Assembly: GCF_041154485.1 (NCBI RefSeq)
Contig: NZ_AP028670.1
Coordinates: 372,001 to 436,000 of the forward strand
Source: Variovorax sp. V93
Lineage (GTDB): Bacteria; Pseudomonadota; Gammaproteobacteria; Burkholderiales; Burkholderiaceae_C
DNA length: 64,000 nt
Direction of reading: 5' to 3'
Shown: one piece after another, positions 49,985 to 58,107 of the stretch
Numbering within the stretch: position 1 is the first letter of the stretch
Layout: every line of letters starts with the position of its first letter
Program-made: the position numbers and the translations under genes
The notes under the pieces: generated by a model
Database searches by the model: none
What the model saw: the letters and a program-made list of their open reading frames with translations, nothing else
What the model was told of the DNA's origin: nothing

Positions 49985-51054
49985 GCCGCACCCGCGAGCG
50001 GCAAGGTCAGGGCGAAGGTACTGCCCTGGCCCAGGGATGTCTGCAGCGCGATGTCCCCGCCGTGCAGCCGCGCGAGGTTCTTGGCGATCGCGAGCCCGAG
50101 GCCGGTGCCGGGCGCGCCGCCGCCCGACTGCCCGCGGTAGAAGCGCTCGAACAGGTGCGGCACGTCTTCCGCCGGCACGCCGGGCCCGTGGTCCTCGACC
50201 AGGACGCGCCATCCGTCGGGCACGGATTCGGCATGCACGCGCACGCTGGAGTCCGGCCGGCTGAACTTGATGGCGTTGTCCAGCAGGTTGATCAGGATCT
50301 GCTTGAGCTTGTCGGGGTCGGCCGGCACGCACAGCGACGGCTCGGCACTCGCCATCTCGAGCCTGACGCCCTTCTGCTGCGCGGCCGGACGCAGCAGCAT
50401 GAACACTTCGTCCAGCAGCGGGTACAGCGCGACCGGCGTGCGCTGCAACTGGATGTGGCCGGACTGCAGGCGCCCCCATTCGAGCAGCTCGTTCACCACC
50501 CGGATGAGCCGGCGGCTGTCGCCTTCGATCATCTGCACGTACTCCTGCTGCGCCTGCGTCAGGCCGCCCGCGAGCCCGTCGCGCAGGTTCTGCGCCGAGC
50601 CCAGGATGCCGGTCAGCGGCGTGCGCAGCTCGTGCGACACGTTGGACAGCACGGCCGAGCGCAGCTTGTCGAGTTCGAGCAGCTCGAGATTGGCCGCGGC
50701 CAGCCGGACGTTGGCGTCGCGCAGCTCCGCGGTGCGCGCATCGACCTGCGCCGCCAGGCTGTCGTTCTGCTGTTCGATCAGCAACTGCTTGCCGCGCAGT
50801 TCCTGGGTCAGGACCATCAGCCGGTGCTGTCCGTGGATCAGGTCGTCGGTGCGCTTGTGGTTGGCCAGGCCCTGCCAGACGACCACCCCCAGCACCATCG
50901 CCGCCAGCAGCTTCTGCGGCCAGCCGGAGGGCACCAGCACCAGCGACAGGACCAGCACCACCAGCGCGAAGCTCCAGCCGTTGGACTGCCACGCGTGGCA
51001 CTGCCTCAGCTGCAGCGTGCACACGCTGCAGCGCCCGTAGGGCTGCGTCTGCAC
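49981..51054 (-). CDS. Sensor histidine kinase with Cys-rich N-terminus
   Basis: The kinase, 357 residues from the GTG at 51052-51054, begins with a cysteine cluster YGRCSVCTLQLRQCHAW (C9, C12, C19 and H20). Two membrane segments (LVVLVLSLVLV, AAMVLGVVVW), a coiled coil, HisKA with His141 in SNVSHELRTPL, and an ATPase domain (NLLDNAIKFS, GTGLGLAIAKNLA) follow. Starting at the ATG at 51124-51126 would add 24 residues and overlap the DUF4395 gene by 65 nt, so the GTG with AGG 6 nt upstream is preferred. The cysteines suggest redox, metal or sulfur sensing. Confidence 0.85.
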   Translation of the reverse strand: MQTQPYGRCSVCTLQLRQCHAWQSNGWSFALVVLVLSLVLVPSGWPQKLLAAMVLGVVVWQGLANHKRTDDLIHGQHRLMVLTQELRGKQLLIEQQNDSLAAQVDARTAELRDANVRLAAANLELLELDKLRSAVLSNVSHELRTPLTGILGSAQNLRDGLAGGLTQAQQEYVQMIEGDSRRLIRVVNELLEWGRLQSGHIQLQRTPVALYPLLDEVFMLLRPAAQQKGVRLEMASAEPSLCVPADPDKLKQILINLLDNAIKFSRPDSSVRVHAESVPDGWRVLVEDHGPGVPAEDVPHLFERFYRGQSGGGAPGTGLGLAIAKNLARLHGGDIALQTSLGQGSTFALTLPLAGAA

Positions 51055-51061
51055 GTTGCGC

Positions 51062-51577
51062 CTAAGGACGCAGTTCTCGTTGATGGCTGGGGCTTTCGCC
51101 GTCGATGGTGAAGTCGGTGAACCCATTGGAGCCTCCCTTCAGCCAGCCCCGGCGGACCAGCCAGTCGCGTCCCAGCACATAGAACCAGCAGCCCGCACAG
51201 AAGCCCAGCGTCGGCGCGATCAGGAACGAGGCGGTGGGCACGGCCAGCACGGCGAACCCGACGGTCGGCCAGCCCGCTCCTGCAAGTCCGATCCCGGCGG
51301 CCTGCACCACGACCGAGAGCGCGCAGGCGCCGCGCGTCCCGCCCAGGTCGAAGTAGAGATCGCCGATGCGGTGCTCGCCACGGAAACGCACGAGCTGTGC
51401 CACCAGGCGCGCCACGGGCACCCAGCGCGGAGACAGCATCTGCAGGAAGGTCAGCACGAAGGTGACGCAGGCGAAGCGCAGGTCCTGCGTGAAGATGGCC
51501 GCCACCATGAAACCGGCCTCGGTCAGACGCTGCACCCGCATGCCGGGGCCGAACTGCAGTTCGCGGTCTGTGTCCAT
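51062..51577 (-). CDS. DUF4395 family membrane protein
   Basis: The 171-residue protein has four or five hydrophobic segments and begins with a short soluble part (GPGMRVQRLTEAGFMVAAIF). FLTAFLQ-like and GFCAGCWFYVLGRD segments, the latter with two cysteines (CAGC) in a membrane helix, are typical of DUF4395. Such proteins are often encoded beside thioredoxin or rhodanese genes, and a role in sulfur trafficking is suspected. Here it is the first gene of the operon with the kinase and the sigma-54 regulator. Confidence 0.82.
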   Translation of the reverse strand: MDTDRELQFGPGMRVQRLTEAGFMVAAIFTQDLRFACVTFVLTFLQMLSPRWVPVARLVAQLVRFRGEHRIGDLYFDLGGTRGACALSVVVQAAGIGLAGAGWPTVGFAVLAVPTASFLIAPTLGFCAGCWFYVLGRDWLVRRGWLKGGSNGFTDFTIDGESPSHQRELRP

Positions 51578-51789
51578 GGGGAACCTCCGGCAAAAGTCTA
51601 GCCACTACGGCGGGGCGGCGCCAGCGGGTTCGCCATATCCGAAAGGACATGCGCCATGCCTTCCCGTGCATGGGCCTCGCCGCCGCCGCGGCGGCGCGCC
51701 GCCCTGTTTCCCTGGGAAAACCGCGCGCGTTCGCGCTGGCATGGCTTTCGCGATAGCAGAAGGCCCCATACCAACCCAAGGAGAACGAA

Positions 51790-52158
51790 ATGGCTGAAGA
51801 AAGCAGAGAACTGGTCGTGGTCATCACCCATGGCATCGACCACGAGTTGTCGTCGGTGGGCTTCACCATCGCCAACGGCGGCATCACGGCCGGGCTGAAG
51901 GTGGCCATCTTCCTCACCAGCGCCGGCGTCGACGTGGTGCGCAAAAAGGCCGCCGACACGACGCACGTTCGGCCGCTGGATCCGCTGGCGGAGCTGATGC
52001 GCGACTTCGTGGCCCGCGGCGGTGCGCTCTACGCCTGCACGCCGTGCGTCAAGTCCCGCGGCTATGAGCAGGCGGACTTCGTCGAGGGCGTGACCATCGC
52101 CGGCTCCAGCGTGATCCACGAGCGGCTGCTGCGCGGCGCGGCCACCCTGAGCTTCTGA
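51790..52158 (+). CDS. DsrE family sulfur-carrier-like protein
   Basis: The 122-residue protein has the DsrE/DsrF fold pattern: ELVVVITHGIDHELSSVGFT, GLKVAIFLTSAGVDVVRK and a C-terminal region with CTPCVKSRGY. The CxxC is where DsrE-like proteins keep the sulfur-carrying cysteine, so persulfide transfer is possible. It starts after a good AAGGAG and is followed 16 nt later by a methyltransferase gene. Together with the DUF4395 protein and OsmC it hints at a sulfane-sulfur or thiol-redox module. Confidence 0.87.
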   Translation: MAEESRELVVVITHGIDHELSSVGFTIANGGITAGLKVAIFLTSAGVDVVRKKAADTTHVRPLDPLAELMRDFVARGGALYACTPCVKSRGYEQADFVEGVTIAGSSVIHERLLRGAATLSF

Positions 52159-52174
52159 CCCGAGGAGCGGCGCC

Positions 52175-52945
52175 ATGTCTGCCCCAGTCGATCGGGCCGA
52201 ACTGGAAGGCAAGGTCCAGGCGATGTACCGCGAGGTCGCGGACAACCCCCACGGCGAATTCCATTTCGAGATGGGACGCGCCCTGGCCGAGCGGCTGGGC
52301 TACCGGCCGCGCGACCTGGACCGCATCCCGGCCGAAGCCATCCAGTCCTTCGCCGGCGTCGGCTACTACTTCCACCTGCTGGGCGACATGGAAGGGGCGC
52401 GCGTGCTCGACCTCGGCAGCGGCTCGGGCATGGACACCTTCATCGCCAGCCTGATCACGGGCCCGACCGGCACCGTGGTCGGCCTGGACATGACCGATTC
52501 GCAGCGCGCCAAGGCGGAGTCGCTGCGCCAGCGCGACGGCTTTCGCAATGTCACCTATGTCAAGGGCTACATCGACGCCGCACCGTTCGAGGACGGCAGC
52601 TTCGACGTGGTCATCAGCAACGGCGTGATCAATCTCGCCGTCGACAAGCCCCAGGTCTTCCGCGAGATCGCCCGCCTGCTGCGCCCGGGCGGCCGGCTGG
52701 CGATCGCCGACATCGTCACGGAGGTGCTGCTGCCCGAGAGCATCAGCTGCAACACCACGCTGTGGGCGGCCTGCATCGGCGGCGCGTGGCAGATCGGGCG
52801 CTACCGGCAGGCGATCGAGGACGCCGGCCTGCGCATCGCCGAGGAGCAGGTCAACGACCAATACCGCTTCCTCTCCGACAACGCCCAGGGCGCGACGAAG
52901 AAGTTCGGCGTCCGGAGCGTGTCGATCCGGGCCGACAAGGCGTAG
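52175..52945 (+). CDS. Class I SAM-dependent methyltransferase (arsenite methyltransferase-like)
   Basis: The 256-residue enzyme has motif I in VLDLGSGSGMDTFIAS, the second motif in VVGLDMTDSQ and motif IV in FDVVISNGVINLAVDK, followed by LLRPGGRLAIADI. The pattern SNGVINL and the LGSGSGMD start are typical of the ArsM-like/UbiE methyltransferase group. The three cysteines of true ArsM are not obvious, because only Cys in SISCNTTLWAACIGG is seen, so arsenic specificity is not supported. It follows the DsrE gene by 16 nt and may be co-translated with it. Confidence 0.82.
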   Translation: MSAPVDRAELEGKVQAMYREVADNPHGEFHFEMGRALAERLGYRPRDLDRIPAEAIQSFAGVGYYFHLLGDMEGARVLDLGSGSGMDTFIASLITGPTGTVVGLDMTDSQRAKAESLRQRDGFRNVTYVKGYIDAAPFEDGSFDVVISNGVINLAVDKPQVFREIARLLRPGGRLAIADIVTEVLLPESISCNTTLWAACIGGAWQIGRYRQAIEDAGLRIAEEQVNDQYRFLSDNAQGATKKFGVRSVSIRADKA

Positions 52946-52993
52946 CGGGGCCTTCGGGAGGCCCGCGGTCGCATTGAGCGATCCTTGCGCCAT

Positions 52994-53023
52994 GTCAAGG
53001 CCGTGTGCCGGCACGGGCTTGAC
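52994..53023. promoter_or_regulatory. Long inverted repeat before the OsmC gene
   Basis: GTCAAGGCCGTG (52994-53005) and CACGGGCTTGAC (53012-53023) form a 12-nt inverted repeat with one mismatch around a 6-nt spacer. It lies 49 nt after the methyltransferase stop and about 70 nt before the OsmC start. It could terminate the upstream unit or be an operator for the next one; a TTGACA hexamer begins inside its right arm (53019-53024). Confidence 0.5.
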
Positions 53024-53094
53024 ACTGGCCTCGCCATGAAAAACTCGCAGTCCGCTGAACGAACCGGGCCGGCGCAGCGGATGCTGCGCCGTCG

Positions 53095-53547
53095 ATGATG
53101 GACGAATCGACCGCTCTCACGCTGACTTGGCGCGAAGCGTACCGGTTCGCCGTCGATTTCGGGCCGTCCGGCGGCGCCGCGCTCCTGACCGACGTGAAGC
53201 CGCCGCTCGGAACCGGCGCCGGCCCCGACTCAGAGCAATTGCTGGTGGCGGCGGTGGCCAACTGCCTGTCGTCCAGCCTGCAGTTCTCGCTGCGGAAATT
53301 CAGGAACGATGCGGTCCCCATGCGAACGCAGGCCGATGCCGCGCTGGCGCGCAACCCCCAGGGCCGCCTGCGCGTCGCAGGCATCCAGGTCGCCATCCAC
53401 CTGGGCGTGGCGGCATCCACGCTCAGGCAGCTCGACCGGGCGCTGGCCCAGTTCGAGGACTTCTGCGTCGTTACCCAAAGCGTGCGCACCGCCATTCCGG
53501 TCGAGGTGCGCGTGCTCGACGGCAGCGGCGCGTTGCTGACAGCCTGA
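53095..53547 (+). CDS. OsmC family peroxiredoxin-like protein
   Basis: The 150-residue protein has the OsmC/Ohr core with both reactive cysteines: ANCLSSSLQF and, 60-65 residues later, FCVVTQSV. OsmC proteins reduce organic hydroperoxides or act on sulfur-containing thiols. The start is at 53095 or, one codon later, 53098. A hemerythrin gene follows 30 nt later. Its place between the DsrE-methyltransferase pair and hemerythrin suggests a role in thiol or peroxide control during oxygen shifts. Confidence 0.88.
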   Translation: MMDESTALTLTWREAYRFAVDFGPSGGAALLTDVKPPLGTGAGPDSEQLLVAAVANCLSSSLQFSLRKFRNDAVPMRTQADAALARNPQGRLRVAGIQVAIHLGVAASTLRQLDRALAQFEDFCVVTQSVRTAIPVEVRVLDGSGALLTA

Positions 53548-53577
53548 TGAGAGCGAACCCAGCTGCAGGAGTGCGCC

Positions 53578-54222
53578 ATGACCCACGACAGCCTGAACAT
53601 CATCCGCCATGAGCACCGCGCCCTCTCGGCCATGCTGCGCTCGATCACGCTGCTCCTGCACGGGCACCGGCGCCACGGCACCCTGCCCGACTTCGACGCC
53701 CTGCAGGCCATGCTGTTCTACGTCGACGAATTCCCCGAGAAGCTGCACCATCCCAAGGAGAGCCGGCTGCTGTTTCCGAAGCTGCGCGGACGCAGCGTGC
53801 AGACCGATGCGGTGCTCGACCAGCTCGACCGCGACCACGCGCACGGCGAGCGCGCCATCCGCGAACTCGAACACGCGCTGCTGGGATTCCGCACGATGAG
53901 CGGGACCGTCCAGTGCGAGATGCGGCGCGACAAATTCGAACAGCTGATGCGGCACTACGCCGACTTCTACCTGGCCCACATGCGCGTCGAGGAAACCGAG
54001 ATCCTGCCGCTCGCCGAGTCGGTGCTCGACGCCGGCGAATGGGCCGAACTCGATGCCGCATTCCTTACGAACCGCGATCCGCTCGCGGGCCACGAAGCCG
54101 ACGAAGCCTACAAGCCGCTGTTCCGCATGATCGTCGGCGCGCTGCAGGACCACGGCAACGTCGGCTCGGTGCTCGAGGCCTTCGCAGGCGCCGCGCTGCC
54201 GGTGTACCCGCCGAATCGCTGA
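53578..54222 (+). CDS. Hemerythrin-domain protein
   Basis: The 214-residue protein has the H-HxxxE-H-HxxxxD-like pattern of hemerythrin HHE domains: IIRHEHRALSAMLRSI, KLHHPKESRLLFP, LDRDHAHGERAIREL and, near the middle, YLAHMRVEETEILPLAESVL. The domain binds a di-iron site that can sense or carry oxygen, nitric oxide or peroxide. Members of this size resemble the RIC/YtfE-like or DNR-linked proteins. It is 30 nt after OsmC and 31 nt before the hydroxylase gene, so the three probably form one unit. Confidence 0.9.
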   Translation: MTHDSLNIIRHEHRALSAMLRSITLLLHGHRRHGTLPDFDALQAMLFYVDEFPEKLHHPKESRLLFPKLRGRSVQTDAVLDQLDRDHAHGERAIRELEHALLGFRTMSGTVQCEMRRDKFEQLMRHYADFYLAHMRVEETEILPLAESVLDAGEWAELDAAFLTNRDPLAGHEADEAYKPLFRMIVGALQDHGNVGSVLEAFAGAALPVYPPNR

Positions 54223-54253
54223 GCGCCCCCCTTCTCATCTTCACAGGAAACTC

Positions 54254-55474
54254 ATGCCGCAAGATCTTGACGCACTCATCGTCGGTGCAGGACCGGCCGG
54301 GCTGGCCCTGGGCATTGCCCTGGCCGACGCCGGCTTCACCGCCACCGTGCTGGACGCGCAGCCGCGCGAGGCGCTGGCGGCCCCGGACGAGGACGGCCGG
54401 GACATCGCGCTGACCCACGCCAGCGTGGCCACCTTGCGCGCCCTGGGCCTGTGGCAGCGCCTGCGGCCCGAGGAAATCGGATGCATCCGCGAAGCGCGCG
54501 TCATCGACGGCGACCGGCAGGACTGCGCGCTCAGCTTCTCGCCGCGCGGCCGCGACACCGAAGTGCTGGGCTGGATCGTGCCGAACCATGCGCTGCGCCG
54601 CGCCAGCTTTGCAGCCGCCATGGAACGCCCGGCGCTGCGGCTGCTCGATCGTGCGCAGGTGCTTCGCGTCGCCACCGAGCCCGGCCACGTGCAGCTGGAT
54701 GTCCAGACCTCGCCGGGCCTGCCGCAGCAGCTGCAGGGCCGGCTGCTCGTCGCGGCCGACAGCCGCTTCTCCTGGTCGCGCAAGCAGCTCGGCATCGCGG
54801 TCGACATGCACGATTTCGGCCGCGTCATGATCGTCTGCCGGATGCAGCACGAGCTGCCGCATCACGACGTGGCCTACGAGTGCTTCGGCTACGAGCGCAC
54901 GCTCGCGGTGCTGCCCGCCGTGGGCAATGTCTCGTCGGTCGTGGTGACCGCCGACACCGCGGCCGCCGAGCGGCTGATGCAATTGTCCGAAAGCGAATTC
55001 GCGGCGCTCGTCGAACGCCAGTTCCGCAGCCGCCTGGGACGGATGCAGCTGATCGGCAAGCGCTTTCCCTATCCCCTCGTTGCCGCCTATGCCCGGCGCT
55101 TCGTGGGCCAACGCAGCGCGCTGGTCGGCGATGCCGCCGTCGGCATGCACCCCGTCACGGCCCATGGCTACAACCTCGGTCTGCAGAGCATTGCCTCGCT
55201 CGTCCACGCGCTCTGCGAAGCCCGCGCGGCCCAGCGGGACATCGGTGCCGCCGAGGTGCTGGCGGGCTACGAGCGCGCACACCGCCGGGATGCGGCGCCG
55301 ATCTACCACGGCACGAATGCGGTCGCGAGACTCTATGCCAGCACCGGGGCACCGCAGCGCCTCGTGCGGCAACTGCTGCTTCGGGGCGCGCAGCATCTGC
55401 CGCCGCTGAAGGCGGCGATCACCGCGCGGCTCACGGGCCGGGGTGGGCTGCAACTGCCCGGGGCCGCGGCCTAG
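54254..55474 (+). CDS. ubiM: UbiH/UbiM-type FAD-dependent ubiquinone hydroxylase
   Basis: The 406-residue flavoprotein monooxygenase has DALIVGAGPAGLALGIALAD at the N-terminus, a DG-type region and the FAD motif GDAAVGMHPVTAHGYNLGLQ. AVGMHPVTAHG with HDTG-like DMHDFGR in the middle is the pattern I associate with UbiM, which hydroxylates demethoxyubiquinol. UbiM can replace other ubiquinone hydroxylases in Proteobacteria. AGGAAAC precedes the ATG. It lies in an oxygen-responsive cluster, so it may tune quinone synthesis for nitrate respiration. UbiH or another paralogue cannot be excluded. Confidence 0.72.
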   Translation: MPQDLDALIVGAGPAGLALGIALADAGFTATVLDAQPREALAAPDEDGRDIALTHASVATLRALGLWQRLRPEEIGCIREARVIDGDRQDCALSFSPRGRDTEVLGWIVPNHALRRASFAAAMERPALRLLDRAQVLRVATEPGHVQLDVQTSPGLPQQLQGRLLVAADSRFSWSRKQLGIAVDMHDFGRVMIVCRMQHELPHHDVAYECFGYERTLAVLPAVGNVSSVVVTADTAAAERLMQLSESEFAALVERQFRSRLGRMQLIGKRFPYPLVAAYARRFVGQRSALVGDAAVGMHPVTAHGYNLGLQSIASLVHALCEARAAQRDIGAAEVLAGYERAHRRDAAPIYHGTNAVARLYASTGAPQRLVRQLLLRGAQHLPPLKAAITARLTGRGGLQLPGAAA

Positions 55475-55477
55475 GGT

Positions 55478-55954
55478 TCAGCGCGGCAAAGCGTGCTGTC
55501 CGGCGCGCCGCAGCGGTGGCCGCGCCGCAAAGTCAACGCGCGGCTGGGCACCAGCGCTCTTGCGGCCGGACCGCTGCGTGCGCAGATGGCGCGCCAGCGG
55601 TGCATCCATGGTGCGGACATGCCGTTCGTACCAGTCCCGCAACTGGCACGCCATTTCCCGAACCTGTGCAAGCCGCCCCTCGGTGGCGTGCACCGCGCCT
55701 TCGCGCATCACCTCCAGCACCACGCGATGCTGGGCCGCGTGGTCCTTGCGCCACGCGAAGCCGGAGGCCCGCATCCAGATGTCTTCGCACGCGAAGTGCT
55801 CCGCCGCATACGCGAGCAGCTCGCGCCAGGCGCCCGGCAGCGCGGCGTCTGCCGCCTCGTCCACGCGCGCCAGGCGCCAGGCGAATCGCTCGCGGGCCCG
55901 GTCCATGAAAGGCAGGCCCAGCGGCATTGCATCGGATCGGTCCAGCACAGCCAT
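55478..55954 (-). CDS. Bacteriohemerythrin-like protein
   Basis: The 158-residue protein has YAAEHFACEDIWMRASGF, DHAAQHRVVLEVM and DWYERHVRTMDAPLARHL, matching the metal-binding HxxxE, HxxxH and HxxxxD segments of bacteriohemerythrins. These store or deliver O2, or sense it. The C-terminal 35 residues are basic and probably disordered. It is convergent with the UbiM gene (3 nt between ends), and its own promoter lies in the 35 nt before the YitT gene end. Confidence 0.82.
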   Translation of the reverse strand: MAVLDRSDAMPLGLPFMDRARERFAWRLARVDEAADAALPGAWRELLAYAAEHFACEDIWMRASGFAWRKDHAAQHRVVLEVMREGAVHATEGRLAQVREMACQLRDWYERHVRTMDAPLARHLRTQRSGRKSAGAQPRVDFAARPPLRRAGQHALPR

Positions 55955-55989
55955 GCGATTTCCTCTGAAGAAAGAGCCGGGTCGCGAGC

Positions 55990-56640
55990 CTATCGGGGGC
56001 CGGCGTCAGGTTCCTTGAACTCGCGCAACGATGGGGCACCCGGCCGGTGGTTCCACATCAGGACCAGGTTCACCATCACGGCCGAGACGATCGACCAGCC
56101 GACCCGGACCGGTTCGACGAGGGCGAAGGCCGATGCAACGATTGCCGCGTCGCATGCCATCTGCACGGCGCCTGCGCTCCAGCCGTAGCGGCGCTGCAGG
56201 AACAGCGCCAGCACGCCGAAGCCGCCGAGGCTGGCGCCGTGGCGGAACAGCACGAGCAGGCCGATGCCGATCAGCAGGCCGCCGGCGACGGCCGCGAACA
56301 GCGGATGTGCCGGGTGCACGCCGAGCGCCTTTCCGATGCCCTCGACGCTGAGCGACAGCCCGGCAACGACAAGCAGGGTCTTCCAGGTGAACCGCAGCCC
56401 GAAGGCGCGCCAGCCGAGCGCGATGAAAGGCAGGTTCACGATGAGCAGGGTCCACCCCAGGGACCACCCCGAGGCGTAGTTCAGCAGGAACGCCAGGCCG
56501 GGAAGGCCGCCCGTCAGCAGATGGGCGCTGCGAAGCATGGCCAACCCGAGCCCGACCAGCAGGATGGCCGTGCCGAATCCCTGCGCATCGTCCAGCAGCG
56601 GATATCGCCGTGCGGCCTGGATGTGCGGGCTTTGATCCAT
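55990..56640 (-). CDS. YitT family integral membrane protein
   Basis: The 216-residue membrane protein has five or six hydrophobic segments and motifs of the YitT/DUF161-like group: GLGLAMLRSAHLLTGGLPGL and FLLNYASGWSLGWTLLIVNLP, then GGLLIGIGLLVLFRHGASLG. The LLTGGLPGLA motif recurs in a second half, which suggests duplicated units. The function of such proteins is unresolved. The ATG at 56638-56640 is chosen, with GGGAACC upstream. It is divergent from narK1 and may share the FNR-controlled region. Confidence 0.85.
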   Translation of the reverse strand: MDQSPHIQAARRYPLLDDAQGFGTAILLVGLGLAMLRSAHLLTGGLPGLAFLLNYASGWSLGWTLLIVNLPFIALGWRAFGLRFTWKTLLVVAGLSLSVEGIGKALGVHPAHPLFAAVAGGLLIGIGLLVLFRHGASLGGFGVLALFLQRRYGWSAGAVQMACDAAIVASAFALVEPVRVGWSIVSAVMVNLVLMWNHRPGAPSLREFKEPDAGPR

Positions 56641-56714
56641 ATGGTTCCCAGTGTGGGCCCGCGCGGCGCTGCCGGCCTTGCGCCAGAACAAGGTTCTGCA
56701 CGCCGCCGCGGCGC

Positions 56715-56728
56715 TTGATGTGGATCAA
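56715..56728. promoter_or_regulatory. FNR/Anr box of the nar operon
   Basis: TTGATGTGGATCAA fits TTGAT-N4-ATCAA perfectly. A possible -10 element TAAGCT lies at 56750-56755, so transcription would start near 56762 with the box centred at about -41, ideal for FNR-type activation. It lies between the divergent YitT and narK1 genes. No clear NarL heptamers were identified. Confidence 0.88.
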
Positions 56729-56781
56729 GCCGCCCGGAAAGCCCGCTTCTAAGCTCCGGGCAACCTTCCAGGAGTCCCATC

Positions 56782-58107
56782 GTGCAGCAGCGCGCCACCG
56801 CATCCAGCCAAGATTTTTCGCCCCCGTCGGTACGCCAGGCCGTGCCTGCGAAAGCCTGGCGCGTGCTGGCAGTGAGCACGCTGGCGTTCACCGTCTGCTT
56901 CATGGTCTGGATGATGTTCGGCGTGATCGGCATCCCGATCCGCAAGGCGCTCAACCTCAACGCGACCGAGTTCGGCCTGCTGACCGCGATGCCGGTGCTC
57001 ACGGGCTCGCTGGTGCGCGTGCCGCTCGGCATCTGGACCGACCGCTTCGGCGGGCGCATCGTCATGACGCTGCTCATGGCCTGCACCGTGCCGGCCATCT
57101 GGCTGATGTCCTACGCCACGCAGTACTGGCACTTCATCGTGCTGGGCATGTTCGTCGGCCTCGCGGGCGGCTCCTTCTCGGTCGGCACGCCGTACGTGGC
57201 GCGCTGGTTTCCGCGCAGCCGGCAAGGCTTCGCGATGGGCATCTACGGCGCCGGCAACTCGGGCGCGGCCGTCAACAAGTTCGTGGCGCCGGCCATCGTG
57301 GTGGCCTTCGGCTGGGCCGTGGTGCCGCAGGTCTACGCGGCGATCATGCTGGGCACCACCGTCCTGTTCTGGATGCTGAGCGCCAGCGACCCCGCGCATC
57401 TGGTGGGCAAGAGCGTCGGTTTTTCCGAGCAACTCAAGGCGCTGAAGGACCCGCGGGTGCTGCGCTACTGCCAGTACTACAGCATCGTGTTCGGCGGCTA
57501 TGTCGCCATCTCGCTGTGGATGGTGCAGTACTACGTCGGCGAATACGGCCTGGACATCCGCATCGCCGCGCTGCTGGCCGCCTGCTTCTCGCTGCCGGGC
57601 GGCGTGCTGCGCGCCGTCGGCGGCTGGCTGTCGGACAGGTTCGGCGCGCACAGCGTCACCTGGTGGGTGATGTGGGTGTGCTGGATCTGCCTGTTCCTGC
57701 TGAGCTATCCGCAGACCGATCTCACGCTGCTCACGGTGAACGGACCGCGCACCTTCCACATCGGGCTGAACGTCTACAGCTTCACCGCGCTGATGTTCGT
57801 GCTGGGCATTGCCATGGCCTTCGGCAAGGCCAGCGTCTTCAAGTACATCAGCGACGACTATCCCGCCAACATCGGCGCGATCAGCGGCGTGGTGGGGCTT
57901 GCCGGCGGCCTGGGCGGCTTCGTGCTGCCCGTCATGTTCGGCGCGCTGATGGACCTCACCGGCATCCGCTCCAGCGCCTTCATGCTGATGTACGGCGTCG
58001 TCTGGGTCTCCCTCATCTGGATGTACTGGACCGAAGTGCGCGCCACCCAGGTCATGGGCGGCGTGCGCGCACGGACCTCGAATCTCAACCTGGAAACCAA
58101 ATCATGA
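56782..58107 (+). CDS. narK1: Nitrate/nitrite transporter, NarK1 type
   Basis: The 441-residue MFS protein has 12 hydrophobic segments and the nitrate signature regions: GLLTAMPVLTGSLVRVPLG, LAGGSFSVGTPYVARWFPRS and GIYGAGNSGAAVNKFVAPA. NarK1 members are thought to be nitrate/proton symporters that start nitrate uptake. It begins at a GTG with AGGAG 7 nt upstream. Its stop overlaps the next start as ATGA. The FNR box is 54 nt before the start codon. Confidence 0.92.
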   Translation: MQQRATASSQDFSPPSVRQAVPAKAWRVLAVSTLAFTVCFMVWMMFGVIGIPIRKALNLNATEFGLLTAMPVLTGSLVRVPLGIWTDRFGGRIVMTLLMACTVPAIWLMSYATQYWHFIVLGMFVGLAGGSFSVGTPYVARWFPRSRQGFAMGIYGAGNSGAAVNKFVAPAIVVAFGWAVVPQVYAAIMLGTTVLFWMLSASDPAHLVGKSVGFSEQLKALKDPRVLRYCQYYSIVFGGYVAISLWMVQYYVGEYGLDIRIAALLAACFSLPGGVLRAVGGWLSDRFGAHSVTWWVMWVCWICLFLLSYPQTDLTLLTVNGPRTFHIGLNVYSFTALMFVLGIAMAFGKASVFKYISDDYPANIGAISGVVGLAGGLGGFVLPVMFGALMDLTGIRSSAFMLMYGVVWVSLIWMYWTEVRATQVMGGVRARTSNLNLETKS

